DNA of 64,000 nt from Alcaligenes sp. SORT26 (GCF_017377875.1 NZ_CP070975.1:2356001-2420000), one strand, 5' to 3'. Numbered from the stretch's first letter, positions 37,285-45,797 are shown. Made by a program: numbers and translations. The notes: generated from the letters alone by a model not told the origin.

Positions 37285-37843
37285 GACGACCCCCAGTTTG
37301 ATCAGCTTTGCGAATCTTTCCGGCGAAACCCAGCACTTTCTGAACTTTGCTACCTAAACGCATCAGATTTTGCAGGGTCTCGGGCGGTAAGTGATGAACC
37401 TCGTCAAACCAACCACAAGCCAACTCGATCAACTCCAGCATTTCGTTAATGCGCTGCTGCCCATATTCTTCTTCTTCATTTACAGGCGCTTCCATTAGGA
37501 TACTTCGCAATAAGGTCAATGTGGGATCTATCTCGCGCTTGCGTTTCTCCTCCACCAAAGTGCGGAAAATCTCCCAAATATCCTTGGGAGATTCAAAGTA
37601 TTCCCGGCGCTCGCCGATCTTGTGCGTCATGTTGACCAGTCGCCAGGACTGCAACTCGCGCAAGCTCATGCTGACATTGGAACGAGAGATGCCTAGCGTT
37701 TCAGCAATCTCGTCGGCGTGGAGGGCTTCGGGTGCAATGAACAGCAACGCATAGATCTGGCCCACCGTACGGTTGACTCCCCAGCGCCCGCCCATCTCCC
37801 CAAAGTGCAGAATAAAACGCTCTGCCTGTGGTCCTAGATTCAT
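37277..37843 (-). CDS. GbsR/MarR-family transcriptional regulator, first gene of the cyd operon
   Basis: 188 aa. The winged helix-turn-helix (about 35-90) contains ADEIAETLGISRSNVSMSLRELQSWRLV, then HKIGERREYFESPKDIWEIFRTL, a GbsR-family feature. A helical C-terminal half probably dimerises. It is the only regulator in the cluster and overlaps cydA by 8 nt, so it very likely controls the operon it heads. A perfect 18-bp palindrome sits 13 nt upstream of its ATG. Whether it represses or activates, and what it senses (oxygen, redox, quinone or nitrosative stress), cannot be read from sequence. Confidence 0.88.
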   Translation of the reverse strand: MNLGPQAERFILHFGEMGGRWGVNRTVGQIYALLFIAPEALHADEIAETLGISRSNVSMSLRELQSWRLVNMTHKIGERREYFESPKDIWEIFRTLVEEKRKREIDPTLTLLRSILMEAPVNEEEEYGQQRINEMLELIELACGWFDEVHHLPPETLQNLMRLGSKVQKVLGFAGKIRKADQTGGRHD

Positions 37844-37855
37844 GGCTTCCTGAAT

Positions 37856-37873
37856 TTTCAGTAATTACTGAAA
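37856..37873. promoter_or_regulatory. perfect 18-bp palindrome, candidate GbsR operator
   Basis: TTTCAGTAATTACTGAAA (37856-37873) is fully self-complementary. It lies between 13 and 30 nt upstream of the gbsR ATG and about 130 nt upstream of the divergent kdsD. MarR/GbsR-like dimers bind such 16-20 bp AT-rich palindromes, so autoregulation of the gbsR-cyd operon is the simplest reading. Confidence 0.65.
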
Positions 37874-37988
37874 TTACAAAACAGGGTGTATCTTAACCCT
37901 AAACTATTCAGCTTGCCACTGGTCCAAAGGCTTCTGACCTTACAATTTTCCTCCTGCAAATCTGCATGCCAAGCAGACACTTCACGTT

Positions 37989-37994
37989 TACAAT
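37989..37994 (+). promoter_or_regulatory. -10-like element 6 nt before the kdsD ATG
   Basis: TACAAT is followed by TTCGCC and the kdsD ATG at 38001. A transcript begun from it would start at or within a base or two of the ATG. No Shine-Dalgarno is present. The -35 region is weak. Confidence 0.35.
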
Positions 37995-38000
37995 TTCGCC

Positions 38001-38990
38001 ATGAATACAACGGCACTTTTCGATCCCGCGCATATCCTGTCCTCGGCACGTCGCACCTTCGACATTGAAGTTGAAGCCTTGCAGGCGCTTGGCACCCGTT
38101 TGGACCAGAGCTTTGTCGAAGCCACCAAGCTGCTCGTGCACTGCCAGGGCCGCGTCGTGGTGACGGGTATTGGCAAGTCCGGCCATGTCGCCCGCAAAAT
38201 CGCGGCTACCCTGGCCTCTACCGGAACCCCTGCCTTTTTCATGCACGCGGCCGAGGCCCTGCATGGCGATCTGGGCATGATTACCAAGCAGGACGTGGTC
38301 ATTGCCATTTCCTACTCTGGTCAGGCTCAAGAGCTGGTCACGATTCTGACCGTGTTGCGCCGCATGGGAGCCAAGCTGATTGCCATCACCGGTAATGCCC
38401 AGTCCGAGCTGGCCCAAAACGCGGACCTGCATCTGGATGCGCATGTGGAGCACGAAGCCTGCCCGCTCAATCTGGCTCCAACGGCCAGCACTACCGCCGC
38501 TTTAGTATTAGGGGATGCACTTGCCGTTGCTTGCCTGGAAGCACGAGGCTTTAGCCGCGAAGATTTCGCCCGCTCCCACCCCGGTGGGGCCCTGGGTCGT
38601 CAATTACTGACGTTTGTGCGCGACATTATGCGTAGTGGAGAGCAACTGCCCGTTGTCGCCGCCGACACCCTGGTTCCCGATGCCCTGGCCGAAATGTCCA
38701 GCAAGGGTATGGGCATGACGATTGTCACGGACGCACAAGGCCATCCCGTCGGAATGTTCACGGATGGCGACCTGCGCCGCCTGATTGCACGCGAAGGCGA
38801 CATTCGTACCCTGCCCGTTTCCGCCGGTATGTCGCGCGACCCGCGCAGCATTGCAGCCGAAGCCCTGGCCATTGAAGCCGCCGAGCAAATGGATGCCCTG
38901 CGTATCAGCCAAATGCTGGTTCTGGACGCAAACGGGCTATTATTGGGAGCTCTGCACATGCACGACCTGTTGGCTGCCAAGGTAATCTGA
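38001..38990 (+). CDS. kdsD: D-arabinose 5-phosphate isomerase (KdsD/KpsF/GutQ family)
   Basis: 329 aa. An N-terminal SIS sugar-isomerase domain (VVVTGIGKSGHVARKIAATLASTG; ISYSGQAQELV) is followed by two CBS domains (about 205-329). The SIS/CBS join carries the FSREDFARSHPGGALGRQLL motif. It interconverts ribulose 5-phosphate and arabinose 5-phosphate, the first step to Kdo for LPS. kdsC follows 2 nt later and the lpt genes after that, so one operon makes Kdo and builds the LPS export machine. Confidence 0.94.
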   Translation: MNTTALFDPAHILSSARRTFDIEVEALQALGTRLDQSFVEATKLLVHCQGRVVVTGIGKSGHVARKIAATLASTGTPAFFMHAAEALHGDLGMITKQDVVIAISYSGQAQELVTILTVLRRMGAKLIAITGNAQSELAQNADLHLDAHVEHEACPLNLAPTASTTAALVLGDALAVACLEARGFSREDFARSHPGGALGRQLLTFVRDIMRSGEQLPVVAADTLVPDALAEMSSKGMGMTIVTDAQGHPVGMFTDGDLRRLIAREGDIRTLPVSAGMSRDPRSIAAEALAIEAAEQMDALRISQMLVLDANGLLLGALHMHDLLAAKVI

Positions 38991-38992
38991 TC

Positions 38993-39598
38993 ATGATGAA
39001 TACGCCCACTACCCCCATCCACCCTGCTGAAGCCCAGATTCTGGCCAAGCTGCCTGAAAACGTACGCAACCAATTACGTCAGTTGCGAATGATGGTGTTT
39101 GACGTGGACGGCGTACTGACAGACGGCCGCCTGTGGTACAGCGAGAACGGCGAAGAATTCAAAAGTTTCCATGCGCTGGACGGGCATGGTTTGCGCATGT
39201 TGGGCGAAAGCGGAATCAACGTGGCCCTGATTACGGGCCGTGAAAGCGGCATTGTGTCGCGCCGCGCCGCCGAGTTGGGCATTCCTTTTGTTCATCAGGG
39301 CGTACGCGACAAAATTGCTATCCTGATCCAAATCGCCCAGGAAAATGGCCTGTCCTTAAGCGAAGTGGGCTATATGGGCGACGATCTGATCGATTTGCCC
39401 GCCATGCAGCGCGTGGGTTTTTCCGCCAGCGTGCCTGAAGCCCCTTTCTATATTAGTCAGATCGCCAGTTGGGTCGCCACGCTGCCCGCCGGTCAAGGTG
39501 CGGTGCGCGAATGCTGTGACACCATTCTGGCTGCCCAACATCGTCTGGCCCCCTTTATTACCGGTGGTCCGCTGAAAACGACCGGAGTCATTCAGTAA
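38993..39598 (+). CDS. kdsC: 3-deoxy-D-manno-octulosonate 8-phosphate phosphatase KdsC
   Basis: 201 aa, a HAD C0-type phosphatase. The nucleophile motif is FDVDGVLTDGRL, motif II ITGRES, the motif III Lys in VRDK, and motif IV YMGDDLIDLPAM. It releases phosphate from Kdo 8-phosphate. Two consecutive ATGs (38993, 38996) are possible starts. It lies between kdsD and lptC with gaps of 2 nt each. Confidence 0.94.
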   Translation: MMNTPTTPIHPAEAQILAKLPENVRNQLRQLRMMVFDVDGVLTDGRLWYSENGEEFKSFHALDGHGLRMLGESGINVALITGRESGIVSRRAAELGIPFVHQGVRDKIAILIQIAQENGLSLSEVGYMGDDLIDLPAMQRVGFSASVPEAPFYISQIASWVATLPAGQGAVRECCDTILAAQHRLAPFITGGPLKTTGVIQ

Positions 39599-39600
39599 TC

Positions 39601-40221
39601 ATGCGTGACCGTCTACCCACCGTCATTTCCCTGTTGCTGCTGGCCATGCTGGTGCTGGCAACCTTGTGGGCGGTCGATTACACCCAAAGCTCGGTGGCTA
39701 TTGATCCCCCGCGCCGTGTCACCCACGAGCCCGACTCCTGGGCGCGCGACTTCACCATGATCAGTACCGATCAAAGCGGCAAGGCCATCAGCCGTCTGGA
39801 CGGGGTCATTGCCTACCACTATCCCGATGACGACTCGCACGACATCACCTCCCCGCGCGCGGTCAGCAACCGGGCCGATTCGCCCTTGACCATCGCCACC
39901 TCGGACACAGCGCATATGAATGCGGGCGGCGATACGATCACCATGACAGGCAATGCCCACATCCACCGCCAGGCCACCCCCGAAGAAGAGGCCATGGATG
40001 TGCGCAGTGAAGTGCTGATCATCCTGCCCGAAGAGGACGTGGTCTATACCAACGAACCGGCTTTGGTCGTGAATGGTCAGTCCACCATGCGCGGTACCGG
40101 GATGCGTTACGATAATCGCGTTCGCCAATTGAACGTCATGTCGGAATCCGACGTTAAAATCTCGGGCCAACAAACACAAAAAGCGCGTTCTTCCAATAGC
40201 TCTAAGGATTCCCCTCAATGA
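39601..40221 (+). CDS. lptC: LPS export system protein LptC
   Basis: 206 aa. One N-terminal membrane helix (about 8-25, VISLLLLAMLVLATLWAVDY) and a periplasmic beta-jellyroll. The pattern ARDFTMISTDQSGKAISRLDGVIAYHYPDDDS followed by repeated short strands and VDVRS-like turns fits LptC. It links the LptB2FG transporter to the LptA bridge. Its last 4 nt overlap lptA. Confidence 0.9.
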   Translation: MRDRLPTVISLLLLAMLVLATLWAVDYTQSSVAIDPPRRVTHEPDSWARDFTMISTDQSGKAISRLDGVIAYHYPDDDSHDITSPRAVSNRADSPLTIATSDTAHMNAGGDTITMTGNAHIHRQATPEEEAMDVRSEVLIILPEEDVVYTNEPALVVNGQSTMRGTGMRYDNRVRQLNVMSESDVKISGQQTQKARSSNSSKDSPQ

Positions 40222-40871
40222 TCACGCCTGACAGCGCCCGCCTGGGCCACAAGCCCAAGCTCTCCTTTAGCCTTTTGCGTGGTGCCCTGGCCCTGTGCCT
40301 GAGCACTGCAAGCCTGGCTTTGCTGCCTACGGCCCCTGCTCTGGCCCAAGCGGCGGCTGCCCCTGCTGCCGCCGAACCAGACACTTCCGTGCTGTCCGAC
40401 ACCCTGACCTACGACGATATTGCCAAGCAGACTATCTACAAGGGCAACATCATCCTGACCCGTGGCGCCATGACCTTGATGGCCGACCAACTGGCTATCG
40501 AGCAGGACGCGGAAGGTTTCCAGCATGGCACCGCGACGGTAACCGAGCGCGCCCGTGTGACTATTCGCCAGGAAGATCCCGCCAAGTTTGAGCTTGTGGT
40601 CGCCGAAGGCGTCCGAGGCATTTATAACGGCAAGACCGAAGAAGTCGAGCTGATTGGCAAGGCTGTAGTCAACCGCTATGTCTGCGGCAAGTTGCAGGAC
40701 ACCATTCAGGGCCAGCGCATTGTTTACCGCCAGAAAGACGGCACCTACCAGGCTTTTGGTGGCTCCGAATCTGCCACACGTGATGGCCGGGTGCGCTCCG
40801 TTGCCCGCCCACGCGCCAATGCCGACGCTGCTCTGGCCGAATGCCAACGCAAGTCCTCCCCCCGCAAATAG
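40218..40871 (+). CDS. lptA: LPS transport periplasmic protein LptA
   Basis: 217 aa with a long signal region (cleavage probably near ALAQA, residue about 48). The OstA-like jellyroll carries the typical YKGNIILTRGAMTLMADQLAIEQD and VRGIYNGKTEEVELIGKAVVNR strands. LptA oligomerises to form the periplasmic bridge for LPS. The start overlaps lptC by 4 nt; lptB follows 18 nt later. Confidence 0.9.
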   Translation: MITPDSARLGHKPKLSFSLLRGALALCLSTASLALLPTAPALAQAAAAPAAAEPDTSVLSDTLTYDDIAKQTIYKGNIILTRGAMTLMADQLAIEQDAEGFQHGTATVTERARVTIRQEDPAKFELVVAEGVRGIYNGKTEEVELIGKAVVNRYVCGKLQDTIQGQRIVYRQKDGTYQAFGGSESATRDGRVRSVARPRANADAALAECQRKSSPRK

Positions 40872-40889
40872 CCCGGACACCTCTGAATC

Positions 40890-41681
40890 ATGGTTGCTCC
40901 TAACAACCCGTCTACCCCTACCCGCGCCAGCCACTCGACCAAAGGCAGCCTGATTGCGCAAGGACTGCGCAAGACCTACGGCAAACGCACGGTCGTGCAC
41001 GATGTTTCCCTGAATGTGGAAAGCGGTGAGGTCGTCGGCCTGCTCGGCCCGAACGGGGCTGGTAAAACCACCAGCTTCTATATGATTGTAGGCATTGTGC
41101 CCGCTGATGCCGGCCGCATTGAAATTGATGGCACGCCCATTACCGCCATGCCCATGCACAAGCGGGCACGTCTGGGACTGTCTTACCTGCCCCAGGATGC
41201 GTCTGTCTTTCGTCGCCTGACGGTTGAAGAAAACATCCGCGCCGTGTTGGAGCTGCAACTGGACGAAAACGGTCGCAGCATCAACAAGCACGATATCAAC
41301 GAGCGCCTGGAAACCCTGATCAGCGAGCTGCAAATTGCGCACATCCGACAAAATACCGCCCTATCTCTGTCTGGTGGCGAGCGCCGCCGCGTAGAAATTG
41401 CCCGCGCGCTCGCCAGCAACCCCCGCTTCATCCTGCTGGACGAGCCCTTTGCCGGGGTGGACCCGATTGCCGTGATCGAGATCCAGCGCATTGTGCAGTT
41501 TCTAAAAGGCCGCAATATTGGCGTGCTGATTACCGATCACAACGTACGAGAAACCCTGGGCATTTGTGACCGCGCCTACATCATCAGCGAAGGCACAGTA
41601 CTGACCAGCGGGCACCCGTCCGAGATTATTGATAACGAAGCCGTGCGCAAGGTTTACCTGGGCTCGAACTTCCGAATGTAA
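40890..41681 (+). CDS. lptB: LPS export ABC transporter ATP-binding protein LptB
   Basis: 263 aa. Walker A is GLLGPNGAGKTTSFYMIVG, Q-loop LPQDASVFRRLTV (typical of LptB), signature LSGGERRRVEIARAL, Walker B FILLDEPFAGVDPIAV and H-loop TDHNVRET. It powers LPS extraction by LptFG. The first about 20 residues are an extra polar stretch before the usual family start. After it, a 189-nt gap leads to hpf; the rpoN gene usual here in many proteobacteria is absent. Confidence 0.95.
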   Translation: MVAPNNPSTPTRASHSTKGSLIAQGLRKTYGKRTVVHDVSLNVESGEVVGLLGPNGAGKTTSFYMIVGIVPADAGRIEIDGTPITAMPMHKRARLGLSYLPQDASVFRRLTVEENIRAVLELQLDENGRSINKHDINERLETLISELQIAHIRQNTALSLSGGERRRVEIARALASNPRFILLDEPFAGVDPIAVIEIQRIVQFLKGRNIGVLITDHNVRETLGICDRAYIISEGTVLTSGHPSEIIDNEAVRKVYLGSNFRM

Positions 41682-41870
41682 GCTGATTTTTGGCCCTGTA
41701 ACGGGGCCAATCAAAGCAAGGGTTTTCCTGCACATCACAGATTGATCCAGGTCATGTTATCTGACCAACATATAGGTATACTGGAATATCCAGGATCAGT
41801 AGTAAGGAGGCTAAAGACGATCAACCTTCCCCTTCTTGAACACGTTGTTTGACTACTACGGAGAGCCTAT

Positions 41871-42197
41871 ATGAGCCTTAATATCACTGGCCGTAATCTT
41901 GACATAACTCCTGCCATTCGCGACTACGTCAAAAGCAAAATTGGTCGAATTGAAAAACACTTCGACAACGTGGTTGACTCGCAGGTTATGCTTTCCATCG
42001 AACGCCTGAAGCACACTGCCGAAGTGACCGTCCGCGTCCCCGGCAAAGATATACACTGCGCCTCTTCAGACGAAAACTTGTATGCCGCCATTGATCTGCT
42101 GGCCGATAAAATCGACCGCCAGATTCTGAAATACAAGGAAAAGGCAAACAGCCATGCGCATGAGCCCGCCAAGCGGCTCGAAGTTCCGGCAGTCTGA
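41871..42197 (+). CDS. hpf: ribosome hibernation promoting factor, short form
   Basis: 108 aa. N-terminal MSLNITGRNLDITPAIRDYVKSKIGRIEKHFDNV and the conserved EVTVRVPGKDIHCASSDENLYAAIDLLADKIDRQI helix match HPF. It binds the 30S decoding region to inactivate ribosomes in stationary phase. A strong GGAGAG ribosome site precedes the ATG. The upstream 189 nt probably carries a promoter (AT-rich ATATAGGTATACTGGAATATC near 41770). A terminator follows. Confidence 0.93.
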   Translation: MSLNITGRNLDITPAIRDYVKSKIGRIEKHFDNVVDSQVMLSIERLKHTAEVTVRVPGKDIHCASSDENLYAAIDLLADKIDRQILKYKEKANSHAHEPAKRLEVPAV

Positions 42198-42234
42198 TCA
42201 CGCCGAACTGTTACAGCGGGCATAGCCTGCCGAC

Positions 42235-42271
42235 AAACCCCGTTCTTTCAGAAGTTCGGGGTTTTGTGTTT
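42235..42271 (+). terminator. intrinsic terminator after hpf
   Basis: Stem AAACCCCG (42235-42242) with CGGGGTTT (42257-42264), 14-nt loop, followed by TTGTGTTT. It lies about 40 nt after the hpf stop, so ptsN needs its own promoter. Confidence 0.7.
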
Positions 42272-42335
42272 CTGGGCACAGTGTCCGCCTGTTGTTAGCC
42301 ATCCAAAAAATGTTTAGCTAAAAAACATTCCCCCC

Positions 42336-42341
42336 TATAAT
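42336..42341 (+). promoter_or_regulatory. consensus -10 box 7 nt before the ptsN ATG
   Basis: TATAAT at 42336-42341 is followed by GGCCGTC and ATG at 42349. TTTAGC at 42313-42318 is a possible weak -35 at 17-nt spacing. No Shine-Dalgarno is present, so a transcript from this promoter would be leaderless. Confidence 0.5.
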
Positions 42342-42348
42342 GGCCGTC

Positions 42349-42849
42349 ATGAATCTCTTGTCGCGTATATTGCCTTTGTCCAACGTGGTTCTGGATCTTG
42401 CTGTTACCAGCAAGAAGCGCGCTTTTGAACAAGCCGGACTGATTTTCGAGAACCATCACGGCATTGCCCGGACAGCCGTTTTCCACAGCCTGATCGCTCG
42501 CGAGCGTCTGGGCTCCACTGCCCTTGGTCACGACGTTGCCGTCCCGCACGGCCGTATCAAGGACTTGAAGGAGCCTTGTGCCGTCTTCATGCGTCTGGCC
42601 GAGCCAGTGCGTTTTGATGCCAGCGACGGTCGGACTGCCAGCCTGCTGTTCTTTTTGCTGGTTCCCGAGACCGCCACCCAAATCCACCTGGACCTGCTGG
42701 CCGAGATCGCCCGTTTGATGGCCGATCAGGACATCCGCCAGGCGCTGGCCCAGGAAACGGACCCTGTTCAAATTCACCAGATCCTGACCCAGACCCCTGA
42801 TCTCAACGCGGAACATCCCGATGCTGACAGTTCAAGAACTGGTCAATGA
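42349..42849 (+). CDS. ptsN: PTS IIA-like nitrogen regulatory protein PtsN (EIIA-Ntr)
   Basis: 166 aa from MNLLSRILPL at 42349; an ATG at 42340 overlaps a -10-like hexamer. The EIIA fructose/mannitol-type fold has phospho-His67 in GHDVAVPHGRI. EIIA-Ntr receives phosphate from the PTS-Ntr chain and regulates potassium and nitrogen functions. The TSKKRAFEQAG segment is typical of Betaproteobacteria. Its last 29 nt overlap hprK. The frame ends with a polar tail (AEHPDADSSRTGQ) that may be dispensable. Confidence 0.93.
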   Translation: MNLLSRILPLSNVVLDLAVTSKKRAFEQAGLIFENHHGIARTAVFHSLIARERLGSTALGHDVAVPHGRIKDLKEPCAVFMRLAEPVRFDASDGRTASLLFFLLVPETATQIHLDLLAEIARLMADQDIRQALAQETDPVQIHQILTQTPDLNAEHPDADSSRTGQ

Positions 42850-43747
42850 CAATAATGACAAGCTTGAGGTAAGCTGGGCAGCCGGAAAACACGCTGCCCA
42901 ACGTCCCATACCCGATCTTGGCGCCTCCGCCGCGGACCTGGTGGGTCACTTGAACCTGATCCACCCCGCTCGCATTCAGGTTTTCGGCCCTGAAGAACTC
43001 TCTTTCTACAATCGCTTTGACGTCAAACGTCGCCTGCATCATCTGGACGACCTCCGGCAAGGCGGTGTTCCTGCCCTGTTTGTGGCCAACGACGCCGTTG
43101 CACCCGATGACCTGATCCAGTTTTGCGAAGAACAAGGGGTGCCGCTGCTCTACACCCCTATCGATGCGGCCCAGCTTATTGATCTGCTGCGCATTTACCT
43201 GGGCAAACGACTGGCTCCCAAAACTACCATGCACGGTGTGTTCATGGACGTACTGGGTTTGGGGGTACTGATTACAGGCGAATCCGGCCTGGGCAAAAGT
43301 GAATTGGCGCTGGAACTGATTTCCCGTGGCCACGGACTGGTGGCTGACGATGCGGTTGAACTGTCACGCACCGCCCCCAATATGATTGACGGCCAATGCC
43401 CGCCTTTGCTGCAGAATCTGCTGGAAGTACGCGGGCTGGGACTGCTGGACATTCGCACCATTTTCGGCGAAACCTCTGTTCGCCGTAGAATGAAACTTAA
43501 ATTAATTGTGCACCTGGTTCGTTCCAACCCCGACAGCTTCGAGCGTTTGCCCACCCAGGATCAGACCCAGGAAGTGCTGGGCGTGGACATCAAACGCGTC
43601 ATGCTTCAAGTGGCAGCAGGCCGAAATCTGGCCGTGCTAGTGGAAGCGGCTGTGCGCAACACGATTCTCGCCTTCCGCGGCATTGATACCATGGGCGACT
43701 TCATCGAGCGCCAGGCCTTGGCTATCATGAACAGCCGCGATGACTAG
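42821..43747 (+). CDS. hprK: HPr kinase/phosphorylase HprK
   Basis: 308 aa. The N-terminal domain (1-130) is followed by the kinase core with His138 (TTMHGVFMDVL), P-loop G-E-S-G-L-G-K-S (153-160), and the signature LLEVRGLGLLDIRTIFGETSV. It phosphorylates and dephosphorylates HPr on Ser46 in Gram-positives; proteobacterial HprK acts on NPr or HPr-like proteins encoded elsewhere. No HPr or EI gene is in this window. It overlaps ptsN by 29 nt, so it is translationally coupled. Confidence 0.93.
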   Translation: MLTVQELVNDNNDKLEVSWAAGKHAAQRPIPDLGASAADLVGHLNLIHPARIQVFGPEELSFYNRFDVKRRLHHLDDLRQGGVPALFVANDAVAPDDLIQFCEEQGVPLLYTPIDAAQLIDLLRIYLGKRLAPKTTMHGVFMDVLGLGVLITGESGLGKSELALELISRGHGLVADDAVELSRTAPNMIDGQCPPLLQNLLEVRGLGLLDIRTIFGETSVRRRMKLKLIVHLVRSNPDSFERLPTQDQTQEVLGVDIKRVMLQVAAGRNLAVLVEAAVRNTILAFRGIDTMGDFIERQALAIMNSRDD

Positions 43748-43806
43748 GCGCCTAAGGGTCTGTTAGCATTAAACGGCCCTGACGGCTTTGCCCTGTTTCA
43801 CCTAAC

Positions 43807-43825
43807 CGCCGCCCGCCGGGCGGCG
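43807..43825 (+). repeat. GC-rich hairpin in the rapZ leader
   Basis: A perfect 8-bp all G/C stem (CGCCGCCC/GGGCGGCG, 3-nt loop) ends about 20 nt before the rapZ ATG, just upstream of the GGAG ribosome site. It could influence rapZ translation or transcript stability. Confidence 0.5.
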
Positions 43826-43845
43826 ACACGGAGCCCTTTGCCACG

Positions 43846-44721
43846 ATGCTGAAAGTTGTATTGATTACCGGCATATCCGGTTCGGGAAAATCAGTTGCCT
43901 TGCGCCTGCTGGAAGATACCGGCTACCTGTGCATCGACAACCTGCCCCCCCGATTTCTGGCCGAATTTGTCGAACGCTCTGCCGAACAAGGGCTGGAGCG
44001 GCTTGCCGTGGCCATTGACGTGCGCGGCGCCGGTGATCTGGACATCCTTCCCGGTGTCATCAGCAAACTGAACGAAGAAGGCTACTCCCTGCGTGTGCTG
44101 TTCTTGAACGCCAGCGATCACACCCTGATGCAGCGTTACTCGGAATCACGCCGCCGTCACCCGCTGACTGACCGTTTGCGCCAGGATGGCCGCTCGCCAT
44201 CCCTGGAAGAATGTATTGCCGTTGAGCGAGAAATGACGGCCCCCTTGCGTGAGCTGGGCCACATTATCGACACCACCGACCTGACCCCGGGCCAATTGCG
44301 CGCCTGGATTCGGGATCTGGTACAGGCGGATCGCGCCAGCGTCGTGCTGACTTTCGAGTCCTTTGCCTACAAACGTGGCGTGCCCGGCGATGCCGATCTG
44401 GTGTTCGACGTGCGCTGTCTACCCAACCCCCACTACGACCCGGAGCTGCGCCCCATGACAGGCCGTGACGAACCCGTTGCCAAATGGCTGGCCCAGTTCG
44501 GCTCTGTGGAAACCATGGTGGATGATATTGCAGGCTTTGTACGCCGCTGGTTGCCTTTGTATATGCAGGACACCCGCAACTACCTGACGGTTGCCATCGG
44601 CTGCACCGGAGGTCAGCACCGTTCTGTATACGTTACCGAACAACTGGCACTGCGTTTTGCCGACTACGCCCCCTTGCTAGTGCGACATCGCAATCAACCG
44701 CCCATCAATCCCGTCCCATGA
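43846..44721 (+). CDS. rapZ: RNase adapter protein RapZ
   Basis: 291 aa. N-terminal Walker A (GISGSGKSVALRLLED) and DNLPPRFL form the P-loop domain; the C-terminal RNA-binding domain carries FESFAYKRGVPGDADLVFDVRCLPNPHY and AIGCTGGQHRSVYVTE. In E. coli it presents the GlmZ sRNA to RNase E and senses glucosamine 6-phosphate. No GlmY/GlmZ-like sRNA was recognised here. The stop overlaps rlpA by 4 nt. Confidence 0.95.
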   Translation: MLKVVLITGISGSGKSVALRLLEDTGYLCIDNLPPRFLAEFVERSAEQGLERLAVAIDVRGAGDLDILPGVISKLNEEGYSLRVLFLNASDHTLMQRYSESRRRHPLTDRLRQDGRSPSLEECIAVEREMTAPLRELGHIIDTTDLTPGQLRAWIRDLVQADRASVVLTFESFAYKRGVPGDADLVFDVRCLPNPHYDPELRPMTGRDEPVAKWLAQFGSVETMVDDIAGFVRRWLPLYMQDTRNYLTVAIGCTGGQHRSVYVTEQLALRFADYAPLLVRHRNQPPINPVP

Positions 44722-45797
44722 GCCTGTCCACTTTACGCAAACTAGGCGCCACCCTCAGCATCCTGGCCTTACTGGCCGGGTGCGCATCCAGCCCCAAGGG
44801 CGCCAAATCCAAAGCCAAACCGGGAGCCACCGTCTCGGCACCTCGCGGAGGAGGCTATTACAAAGACGATGGCCCAGACGCCCGAATCCCGGCGAACCTT
44901 CAGGCCACCCCCGACGCTACACCTCGAATAGAACCCATCGCCCGCAGTAATACCCGCCCCTATACCGTGCTCGGCAAAAGCTTTGTTCCCCATACCTCTC
45001 ACAAAGCCTTTTCCCAGACCGGCACAGCTTCCTGGTACGGACGCAAATTCCACGGCAAAAAAACCGCCAACGGCGAAACCTACGATATGTACGCCATGAC
45101 GGCGGCACATCCCACCCTGCCCATCCCCAGCTACGCCCGCGTCACCCGCCCCAAAACCGGCAAGTCCGTGATAGTGCGCATTAACGACCGTGGTCCATTC
45201 CATAGCTCCCGCATCATCGACTTGTCCTACGTTGCAGCCGCCAAGCTGGACTTGATTGCACCGGGCAGTGGCACCGTTGTGGTGGAGTCGATTACTCAGG
45301 AAGAAATACGCACGGGCAGCTTTGGCCGTGGCGAAGTCGAAGTGGTCGAAGCAGCACCACCTCCCCCTGTCGCCCCCCAACCCAGCCTGACCATGACTGA
45401 AAAGCTGGAGCCCACGCCGGATGCGCTGGCCGTCCTGCCAGGAGATGATCTGACTGTAGAATTGGACGACTCCCCAAGCTGGAGCAGCGATGCCAATGAT
45501 CAGCAGTTAATTGTGCAATCTTCGAGCACAAGCCCCAGCAAACCTCAGGCCCCATCAGGTCAAAATCGGGTTTATCTCCAGTTTGGCGCATTCTCCGCAA
45601 GAGAAAATGCGGCCGCACTGGCCCAGCAGTTGAACCGTCAGATTTCGCAGGTGGAGTACCGGGACGCCCAGGTTCAGATGCACAACGATTTGTACCGCGT
45701 GCAAATTGGCCCGTACCAGAACCGGACCGAAGCCATTAATGCGGCCTATCGGATACAGCAGAAAACCGGACTTAGCCCCTCAGTGGCGGTGCGTTAA
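44718..45797 (+). CDS. rlpA: septal ring lytic transglycosylase RlpA family lipoprotein
   Basis: 359 aa. The lipobox LLAGC puts the lipidated residue at Cys22. A double-psi beta-barrel domain (about 110-190; GTASWYGRKFHGKKTANGE, then TRPKTGKSVIVRINDRGPFH) is followed by a Pro-rich linker and a C-terminal SPOR domain (about 285-359) that targets denuded glycan at the septum. The conserved His, Asp and Arg of the DPBB active site (KFHG, INDRGPF) are present. It ends so that its TAA overlaps the TAA of rsmI. Confidence 0.9.
   Translation: MSLSTLRKLGATLSILALLAGCASSPKGAKSKAKPGATVSAPRGGGYYKDDGPDARIPANLQATPDATPRIEPIARSNTRPYTVLGKSFVPHTSHKAFSQTGTASWYGRKFHGKKTANGETYDMYAMTAAHPTLPIPSYARVTRPKTGKSVIVRINDRGPFHSSRIIDLSYVAAAKLDLIAPGSGTVVVESITQEEIRTGSFGRGEVEVVEAAPPPPVAPQPSLTMTEKLEPTPDALAVLPGDDLTVELDDSPSWSSDANDQQLIVQSSSTSPSKPQAPSGQNRVYLQFGAFSARENAAALAQQLNRQISQVEYRDAQVQMHNDLYRVQIGPYQNRTEAINAAYRIQQKTGLSPSVAVR

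Noticed and set aside
40890-40950. Possible later start for lptB, removing about 20 residues
   Set aside because: The first ATG has good spacing from lptA and the extra residues are compatible with the family, so the longer form was kept, although the choice is uncertain.
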